DNA of 64,000 nt from Astropecten irregularis. Taxonomy: Eukaryota; Echinodermata; Asteroidea; Paxillosida; Astropectinidae. Made by a program: the position numbers and the translations under genes. The DNA is taken from NCBI GenBank assembly GCA_963971285.1, contig OZ020250.1, positions 19,124,783 through 19,188,782 on the forward strand, read 5' to 3'. Under the pieces are notes generated by a model that saw only the letters and a list, made by a program, of their open reading frames with translations, was not told where the DNA came from and ran no database searches. Positions 57,901 to 64,000 of the stretch are shown here, one piece after another; position 1 is the first letter of the stretch; each line of letters begins with the position of its first letter.

Positions 57901-60900
57901 CTTTTGTGATTAGTCCAGTTTGGATGCCTGTACAAACTCACACACACATAACAAACGGACTCCCTATAATTCCATTTAACCACAATCCAATATTCTTTCC
58001 TTGCCCTTTCTGCATTTTGCCCCGGTGAAGCAAAAAAAACATAAGCGATATTTCCAATTAATGTTAGTCCTTGACCGGGGAGGAAGTGGTTAATGAGATC
58101 GCTATTACTAAAAAATAATACGAGAATCAAAAGCACCAGACCCAAGACGGAGGGTCGGCCGTGGGTGAGTTCCCCCCTTGTGCAGTGACCATTAAAACGA
58201 GGGCCACATCCTTCGGTCTGGGGTCAGAAGAGCAAAATCATCTGCCAAAGGCACGTATTTATAGGTAAAATCATACTTTGGTTTTTCTCAAAGAAATGCA
58301 GATTCATGGGCAAAAAATATCAAGGAAGATGCAGTAACAGTCATCTGTGAAAATTTCAGTCCCATACGGTGCCCACTTTTTGAGAAAACAGTGAGAAACG
58401 GCCACAGCATTTCTTAAGTCTTTTCTCTTTTATTTTTGATCTTTAAAAGATCAAAAATAATTTTGGTCACTGATTTTACACTTTTCTGGATAAATACAGC
58501 ATTTCAGGCAGAACAATTGTAATGGTATGTTTCTACCATCACCATCTTCATACCCTGTAAGTTAAAGGTAAATCTGCGAAGATTTTTGTTTCGGTATGCT
58601 ACCAAAGTATGATAGTACCTTTAAACAGAAACTATCCCTTTTCACAGAATTTCACTGTTCGGTTTTCTTTTTTTTCTAAGAGAGGAGAAGGTAATCGAGC
58701 TAATGACCTGGTTAAATTGGCAGGGATGAGATTGACCAATAATAAAAAATATCAGAAAACAAGTTTAACAACTGACAGGGGACATACAAAAATTGAATTC
58801 TGAAAATCTCCTGTACTTTTGTACACAGCCTGTGAGGAACAAAAATCCAAAACAAAAAAATCTGAATTCCAAAACATTGGTGGCTCAATCTGTTCATTTG
58901 CTAAGTGACATTGCAACGTTCCCACCTATTTTTTCACCCAGCACCAAAAAGCAAAGGGTTACATATTTTGCAAGCACTCGGTGAAAATGGAAATGAAAAT
59001 TGCAAAGTGTTACAATTATGGTGCCAACAAAAATAATAATATTAGCAGCAGGAATGTGTGAAAAGCATGAAAATCAGCGTGCAGTACATCAGGATTTTCT
59101 TCAAGCCTTTCTATAAAAACGGAAACAGAATCCAAACTGAGTAAGGATCGTGAAAAATTGTGCACAACTATGACGACCACCACCCAGATTAGTAAAAACA
59201 AAAACCTAGAAAATAATGAGGTTTTTTTTCAAAATAGAAACATAAGTATTTTTCATTGAATAACCACGAAGGAAATTCGGTCAGTTTCCCTTGTGGTTAA
59301 TTGGTGATTTTGTTAATTGAAAAAGCTGCAATCCTCTTTAAGTGATTCCCCATTAACCGTTTCTCAGGTTGCAGCTTTGTTAATGCTGCACGTATCTTAA
59401 ATGATCCTTGGGATATAGCGGTATGTGAGTGGTTTCATGGCTTCTGACTGCCAAACGAACACAGATAATTGACAATTTGGGACACCGCCAACATAGGGCT
59501 GGATAGTTCAGTTGGTAGAGCGCCAGTACGGTATCCAGGAGGTCGCAAGTTCGAATCCCGCTCCAGTTAGCTTTTCTTTGTTCACCTTTCAGCGGCTTGA
59601 TATTTAGTTCAAGTTTATAATGTATGTTCCCTATTTTATGCAGAAATATTAACAAGGAAAAGCATAGCTCATAGGATTTCTACTTTCAGGGTATACACAA
59701 CTAGACATGCTAGACATAATTATGTCAAGCATTTGTGTGAGCAACCATGAAACAAAATTTTATTTTTTGGCAAGTTGCTGAACACTTGTATCATTCACAG
59801 TTATTTTAGGGAAGTAATGAATTTTTCTCCTTTTTTCCCGCTTTTTTCGAAGAACCAAGCATTTTTGCAGGGTGGTTTTAAACAAAACTGCCTCTGTGGG
59901 AATATGGACATACATGTGTGTCCTTGAGCGATACACTTTACACAAACCGTGCTGCAGGATGCGGGAGGAGTGAGTGGATAGCGTGTGATGAGGAAAAAAA
60001 GTGGATTTTTGTGCACAAAAAGGAAAAAAAAAGCAAAGCATTGGCAAAAAGATTTGCAAAATTAGGTGTTAAAGTGAAAACCACACTGTCCCACATGTTG
60101 CCAATTGACTTTTTTGAGGGGTGTCTTTTTCGGTGGAAGCATTTTTGGGAGGGAGGGTTTTTTGTTTCTTTAGCATACCTTGGAGATACAGACGGTACAG
60201 TACCAATCCCCTTCTGGTATCTGCGTCATCTTGGGTTTGATGCAGTATGTATGGAAGCCCTTATCGCAGCCGTCACATAACAAGAGCAGTGCTTCATTGT
60301 CACCCTTGCGACACAGCTGACAGAACTGGACATGGAAGGGAGGGAGGGAGGAGGGGGGTAACGATTGGATCAGGCAAAGCGTTCTCAGGCTACCGAAAAC
60401 TTTTATCACCAACTTGACTCCAGGTTCGCACACACTCCTCGTGTTTGCTTGTTTGCTTGTTTGTTTGTTTGTTTGTTTGTTTGTTTGTTTGTTTGTCTGT
60501 TTTTGTGTCTGTTTGGCTTGCTTATGTCTGAGTCTATCTGTTTGTTCTATTAAACTCAGGTGCCTCTGTTTGTTCTTTAGTCCAAATCTAACAGTGTCAA
60601 CACATCAGGGGTCGATTTCACGAAGCCCTGTGATCGATCGTAACTCGAGTTATGAAGGATAACCTATCGTATCCTACTTATCCTACGCAGGGTTTCAATA
60701 CATCACAAGTCTAACGATTGATAGTAAGGTGCGATGACTTTGGTGAAATCGACCCCTGGCCTCTGAATATAAATCTCATTATCAAGATTTTGCCACTATT
60801 GGCAGGAGGGGACACACGAATAACCACTTATGTACAAGTGACAGGCCAAATTTGTTGCAGAAATTGATTCTGTGTACCCTATAAGCTGTATAAAGACCCA

Positions 60901-63900
60901 ATTAGGAATAACAAGTCAATAGAGAATCGAAAAGAACAAAAAAGAATCAAGGGGGATCGGAGAGGGATTGACACTTACAACTTTCATGATAGACTTGTCC
61001 CAGGCTATGCACTTCTCCAGTACGTTCAGACACATGTGTAGCCGGGATGACGAGGTGGCGTTTTCCACCGTGCGCCGCCAGCGCACCAGGCCCTTGGAGG
61101 GCTCCTCCTCCGCTTTACCGAAGGAAGGGTCGTCGGGGATGACTGTGGCCGCTCCGCTGCGAGTCCTGTTCCAAATAAGGAGAGGAAAGGAGAGGGGATA
61201 GGGGAAGAGGAATGAAGGGGAGAATTTGAAAGAAGAGAAAAATTCTGATTATTAATGACAACTCGTTAATGATCGAGTCAGTGCGCGAGTCGCATCATGT
61301 TAGAATCTGAAACCGTGTTTACAAAACAAAGGCTCAGGCTCTGTCTCAGGCTCTGGCTTCATTTCGTGAATCCACTCTGAAATAACGGGTATCAAAATAG
61401 AGGCCTTTGGCTGCGGTTTGGAAGTAGATTCTCTGGTTTGAAAAGGAAAACAGAGCTTAAGCTTCAACGAAAAAACACAACCTATATTTTCAGCATATGG
61501 ACGTCAGAGCTGGAGCCGGAGCCTGAGCCTGAGCCTGAGTTTTATAAACCCCTATAGAGTCGAGGGATGCAAGTGACCACAAAAAAAATCTGAAAGCACC
61601 AAGAGAAAAACTTAAATTTAAAAGTTCCTATACTTTTGTATACAGAGCAGGTGTACATAAAAAAACCGAGTTAAAATCTACACAAAAACAATCTGAAATC
61701 AGATTCAAATCTAGAGTCTCACAGCTGCCTAAAGTTAATGAAACAAGCTGAAGTAAGGCAGGATTCAAAGAGGTGCAGTGCTTACGTTTTGCTGAGCGGG
61801 GGTTTCAGGTACCGTCTCTCCACGGACCTCTCCAGGGCCAGCAGCCGCTTGATGGCGATGCCCACAGGATCCACGCCAGAGCTCTCCGCCGTCTGCCAAG
61901 TCTCAAGGTTGGGATCGATGGAGACCTTCTCCGGTAGGACCCAGCCCTGTCCAAAAACAAGAAACAGCATTTTAGGATTAGTACTTCTATGTCTCCAAAT
62001 CCTTTCAGGGAACTTCACCACCTCAAATTCATTCTTAAGAAAGAAAATAGTGCTAAGAGTTCGGAGGGCCTGACATTCCGGTCCTAGCAGGATCTTTCTC
62101 AAAGGGTAAAAGTTGACTTTGGTAAGGAAGGCTTTTTGAGAAAGATCCTGCAAGGATTTCCGTGCATTTTATAAACATGTATTTGAAGTCATTATTTTGG
62201 TTGATAAGCAGTTTGCAGCAGTATTGCAACCAGTATGCTCTGGCTGTCCTCAGGAGAGAGAGAGACGACCAGAGCACACCAGTCGAAACGTTGAGAATCT
62301 TACTCTAATCGGTCCTCCTCAGGACCAAACACCTTCCAAGAAGAGTGTTGTACATGGTGTCTCCACAATTCTTACCAAATTCTAGTAACAAGCTTGCCGG
62401 AGGATCTCCGTTGTCTTACCTTAACCTGCATGCTGGCCGAGAAGACACGCTCCTCCATGGCTTCCACGGCCTCCACGATGCCCCGGTTGGCCGCAAAGGT
62501 GACCTCATCCAGCCAGCCTTCCTTCTCCTCGTAGACAGGGGGAGGGATGCGGGGGAGGTTGTTGTTGTCCAGGCTGGATGAGGATGAGGAGGAGGAGGAG
62601 GAGGAGGAGGAGGGCTTCTTCTCCTTGCCCTGGATCAGTATATCTGTTGGGGAAGCGGGTTGAGGATCGATTGGGGGCAGATGGTTGGGAAAGAAGACAA
62701 ATAAACAGTAATTAATGGTTATTAACTTGGCGCCTTTCCAAACCTCGGCTCTGGCTCCAGTTCCAGAGCCGAAGCCAGAGCTTAAGCCGGAGCCAAGGTT
62801 TGGAAACCCTTACATAAGGTTCAATGCCCATCATATTCTAATCAGGCTCTCTTTTGTGTCAGGAAACCAGACTAGCCTGATGAAAAAGCCTACAGTACTC
62901 ACCACTCCTGATGCCCTTGGAGCACACTTTGAGCGAGAAGTCGTTGTACTTCTGGAAACTCTTTTGCAGCATCCTCTCCCGGATGCCACGCATGTGCAGC
63001 GACCTGGTCACCAGGCGCAGCATGTTGGGGTCGCTGATCTGCCACCAGCCCTGCTGAAAGTCTGGGTACGAGACAAAATAAAAATCAGATCCTGCACACT
63101 ATAGAGTCTGATCATGATGTTTCAAACAGCATGTGTTCTGTTCGTCATCTCAATGATGGGCTTCTCAATGTGGAGCATGGACTTGGTCATGGTAAACAGC
63201 TTATCTAAGATTGGATCATACTACTACTAACTGTGTGTCCTCATTTTAAGAGAATATGGCAAGTGCCAAAAAAGACAAACCTTCAGGAATGGGTTCCGAC
63301 TGAGCTTTCTCCATCTGATCGAGGAGAGCTTGCATGTTGGCGATGGCCTTCAAGTCGGCTTCCTCATCTTCGTCCTCTTCCTCCTGCTCCGTCTTGACCT
63401 TGTCGGCGTTGGGCAGCTGGGGGAGTGAGTTGATGGACGAGGACTGGTCCATCTGGTTCATGTGCAGCGTCTGGAGGGGGATGGGTGCCACACCAGGGAA
63501 GGTGTAAGCTCCCATGAAGGCGTTCATCTGGCCCACGTGCATGAGCGGGAACGGCACGTGGTAGATGCCGTACGGGGCCAGGCCAAAGGCCGGGATGGCA
63601 GCCGCCTGCTTGAACTGGTCCGAGAAGGCATCGTTGTTGGCGGTGGGCTTCTCGTCCTCCTGCTTGGTGGGGCTGGTCAGCAAGGAGGTGTCGTCGCAGG
63701 GAGTCCGCGGCAAAATGCTGAACCAGGATCCCATGGCTCCGTTGGGCTTGGAATCCATGGGGAGGGAGGGTGGTGGCGCACTTGAGGAGGTGTTAGGAGG
63801 GCAGGAAGTGGATGATGAGGAGGGCCTGTCCGGCCGCTGCAGCATGCTGTCTATACTCAAATACCCGAGCTTGGGGCTGCTCTTCTTAGAAGGGGAGGCC

Positions 63901-64000
63901 TCCGAGGGCTCTGTTTTGGGAGTCAGAGTTGTTGCAGGGGATTCTGCCTTGGCAGCTTCCTCGAGTTTCAGAGTACTACTGTTAGTGTTGACCTGCAGGC
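54827..64000 (-). CDS. BAZ2: BAZ2-type bromodomain/PHD chromatin protein, 3' part (5' end outside window)
   Basis: Spliced CDS complement(join(54827..54986,55268..55411,55800..56033,56797..56909,60179..60325,60979..61165,61786..61946,62420..62643,62903..63061,63281..>64000)), 2249 nt. All junctions are GT/AG and in phase. In order: a Ser/Pro-rich region with an acidic tract (EEEDEDEE), a WHIM-like segment (GWWQISDPNMLRLV), a poly-Ser run, WVLPEKVSIDPNLETWQ, and PHD finger 1 (CQLCRKGDNEALLLLCDGCD). PHD finger 2 (CTECQKTGKLLKCEQC) ends KWFCPPC, followed by a Lys-rich linker and a bromodomain with WPF shelf, acetyl-lysine-binding Asn (FNEDD) and VFDNCETF. BAZ2 proteins pair with ISWI ATPases and read acetylated histones. 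Two PHD fingers recall fly toutatis rather than the single PHD of vertebrate BAZ2A/B. The MBD and DDT domains would lie upstream. Confidence 0.93.
55268..55411 (-). CDS. BAZ2: BAZ2 exon: bromodomain first half
   Basis: 144 nt, acceptor ccttttAG/ACTGAT, donor GGACA/GTAAGT. Encodes LIMADLEKEENSWPFLVPVN and KIIKKPMDFSTIRARLHAG (ZA loop with the WPF shelf). Confidence 0.95.
55471..55822. repeat. 75-bp tandem repeat copying a BAZ2 5' splice site
   Basis: Units start with atggcctt at 55471, 55546, 55621, 55696 and 55771, exactly 75 bp apart. The last runs into the coding exon. On the minus strand each unit holds AAAGAGATGTCCCCTGGCAA, GTGAGTTTTT and about 50 bp of intron. The most distal copy has TTGAGT, so its donor is destroyed. 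Confidence 0.95.
55800..56033 (-). CDS. BAZ2: BAZ2 exon: PHD finger 2 end and Lys-rich linker
   Basis: 234 nt, acceptor taaaaccAG/ATTTCC, donor TTGCAA/GTGAGT. Encodes FPRGKWFCPPCQKVKRK, a KSRNHKRKSKDKKEKG run and STPADTPASPAV. The last 22 bp and the donor belong to a 75-bp tandem array. Confidence 0.92.
56034..56796. other. BAZ2 intron, nothing firm
   Basis: Two similar stretches (gattggagcatgtggggttc near 56140 and tctcttctgtgagagtgtgt near 56640, each followed by gagaagaacc) look like diverged copies of one repeat. The longest open frame has no domain. Confidence 0.4.
56797..56909 (-). CDS. BAZ2: BAZ2 exon: PHD finger 2, first part
   Basis: 113 nt, acceptor tttggacAG/GCTACT, donor AGCAA/GTAAGT. 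Encodes CTECQKTGKLLKCEQCPRAY and HLNCLEPTLS. Confidence 0.92.
57086..57583. mobile_element. piggyBac-like non-autonomous element with telomere-like ends (BAZ2 intron)
   Basis: TTAA at 57086..57089 and 57580..57583 flank CCCTAACCCTC and its exact inverse GAGGGTTAGGG. TTAA duplication and CCCTA-type ends are the piggyBac signature. Inside lies a gccccagg-bounded segment (57125..57415) that looks like a second insertion. No transposase. Confidence 0.75.
58258..58624 (-). mobile_element. TTAA-flanked element, subfamily A, inverted (BAZ2 intron)
   Basis: ataggtaaaatcatactttg at the left, accaaagtatgatagtacct and TTAA at 58621..58624. Confidence 0.85.
59355..59600 (+). mobile_element. tRNA-derived SINE (BAZ2 intron)
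   Basis: A box TAGTTCAGTTGG near 59504 and B box AGTTCGAATCC. The leader (atcttaaatgatccttggga, gtgagtggtttcatggcttc) is nearly identical to the copy at 24550. Confidence 0.8.
60179..60325 (-). CDS. BAZ2: BAZ2 exon: PHD finger 1
   Basis: 49 codons, acceptor catgtccAG/TTCTGT, donor TCCAAG/GTATGC. A complete C4HC3 finger: CQLC, CDGC, H-TYC and WYCTVC. Confidence 0.95.
60445..60500. repeat. (TTTG)n microsatellite (BAZ2 intron)
   Basis: About 12 consecutive tttg units with few interruptions. Confidence 0.9.
60608..60757. repeat. TCGATTTCACG palindrome family (BAZ2 intron)
   Basis: ggggtcgatttcacgaagcc, cgatcgatcgtaactcgagt; right gatgactttggtgaaatcga then cccc. Confidence 0.8.
60979..61165 (-). 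CDS. BAZ2: BAZ2 exon: SIMKV segment before PHD1
   Basis: 187 nt, acceptor ttggaacAG/GACTCG, donor AAAGTT/GTAAGT. Encodes KGLVRWRRTVENATSSSRLH and CLNVLEKCIAWDKSIMKV (vertebrate IAWEKSIMKV). Confidence 0.92.
61313..61553. mobile_element. GGGCGTTTACGAAACGG-TIR element (BAZ2 intron)
   Basis: ccgtgtttacaaaacaaagg and gagcctgagttttataaacc ends, interior aacgggtatcaaaatagagg. More diverged ends than 40575. Confidence 0.75.
61786..61946 (-). CDS. BAZ2: BAZ2 exon: WVLPEK segment
   Basis: 161 nt, acceptor ttggacAG/GGCTGG, donor AAAAC/GTAAGC. Encodes GWVLPEKVSIDPNLETWQTA and ALERSVERRYLKPPLSK. Confidence 0.92.
62084..62155. repeat. Inverted repeat in a BAZ2 intron
   Basis: ctagcaggatctttctcaaa pairs with ttgagaaagatcctgcaag across a loop of about 32 bp. 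Confidence 0.6.
62225..62330. repeat. Decayed Penelope-type unit (BAZ2 intron)
   Basis: accagtcgaaacgttgagaa matches the GAAACGTTGAGA side of the hammerhead-like core at 35855. The CTGATGA box is not intact here (tcctcaggagag). Confidence 0.35.
62420..62643 (-). CDS. BAZ2: BAZ2 exon: poly-Ser tract and coiled segment
   Basis: 224 nt, acceptor cccaacAG/ATATAC, donor GTTAAG/GTAAGA. About 12 serines from a (TCC)n run, then LPRIPPPVYEEKEGWLDEVT and EAMEERVFSASMQVK. Confidence 0.9.
62734..62810. repeat. Short palindromic element (BAZ2 intron)
   Basis: tttccaaacctcggctctgg mirrored by agccaaggtttggaaaccc, with gagccgaagccagagc in the centre. Resembles a minimal version of the GAGCCT-ended elements. 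Confidence 0.65.
62903..63061 (-). CDS. BAZ2: BAZ2 exon: WHIM-like segment
   Basis: 159 nt, acceptor cgtacccAG/ACTTTC, donor AGGAGTG/GTGAGT. Encodes FQQGWWQISDPNMLRLVTRS and MRGIRERMLQKSFQKYNDF, characteristic of BAZ proteins. Confidence 0.92.
63281..64000 (-). CDS. BAZ2: BAZ2 exon (open at window edge): Ser/Pro-rich and acidic region
   Basis: Open to base 64000 in frame, donor CCTGAAG/GTTTGT. Low-complexity Ser/Pro segments, a hydrophobic stretch (GAYTFPGVAPIPLQTL), then QEEEDEDEEADLKAIANM and EKAQSEPIPE. It reads upstream through TEPSEASPSKKSSPKLGYLS, so the start codon lies outside the window. Confidence 0.85.

Noticed and set aside
59497..59570. Functional tRNA gene
   Set aside because: The leader and tail are shared with 24550 and no clean cloverleaf forms, so it is a SINE.
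59918..60280. 120-codon plus-strand frame
   Set aside because: Antisense to the PHD finger 1 exon of BAZ2 and its intron; coding evidence is entirely on the minus strand.
63462..63785. 107-codon plus-strand frame
   Set aside because: Shadow of the GC-rich BAZ2 exon on the other strand.

Overview
This is a metazoan nuclear window: AT-rich, with long introns, GT/AG splicing and a dense load of short interspersed DNA elements. The proteins are animal-type, and the repeat style (many non-autonomous inverted-repeat elements, frequent aggcct words) suggests an echinoderm, possibly a sea star. The species guess is inference from general familiarity, not a match. About 4.7 kb or less of the 64 kb is protein-coding.

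Three genes can be reconstructed exon by exon, all on the minus strand. (1) 1182..4527: a four-exon, 200-residue CAP-superfamily protein of the GLIPR2/GAPR-1 type with a signal peptide, an N-terminal cysteine cluster and a TATA box just upstream. (2) 24852..43056: PDE9A, a high-affinity cGMP phosphodiesterase. Fifteen exons are firm, and one 23-nt microexon is tentative but makes the reading frame work. Its N-terminus carries an N-myristoylation-type sequence and all catalytic and metal ligands are present. (3) 54827..64000 and beyond: the 3' part of a BAZ2-type chromatin reader (toutatis/BAZ2A/BAZ2B family). Ten exons encode an acidic region, WHIM-like segments, two PHD fingers and a C-terminal bromodomain; the 5' part lies outside the window.

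The rest is repeats. The commonest is a TTAA-flanked element of about 350-400 bp (two subfamilies, about 19 copies and fragments). At least eight other inverted-repeat or palindromic families occur in 2-8 copies. There is also a hAT-like element with its own 8-bp duplication, a piggyBac-like element with telomere-like ends, tRNA-derived SINEs, a CR1/L2-type LINE fragment split by a palindromic element, a hammerhead-ribozyme-like core of Penelope type, and several minisatellites inside PDE9A introns.

The points most worth following are: a 75-bp tandem repeat that copies a BAZ2 5' splice site four times; the hammerhead-like motif inside a perfect 15-bp inverted repeat; the PDE9A stop codon sitting inside a minisatellite next to a SINE; the secreted CAP protein with a CPCDC cluster; and a possible small secreted peptide precursor at 14505..14711. 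The three genes show no sign of acting together; they are neighbours with unrelated roles (extracellular or secretory, cGMP signalling, chromatin).
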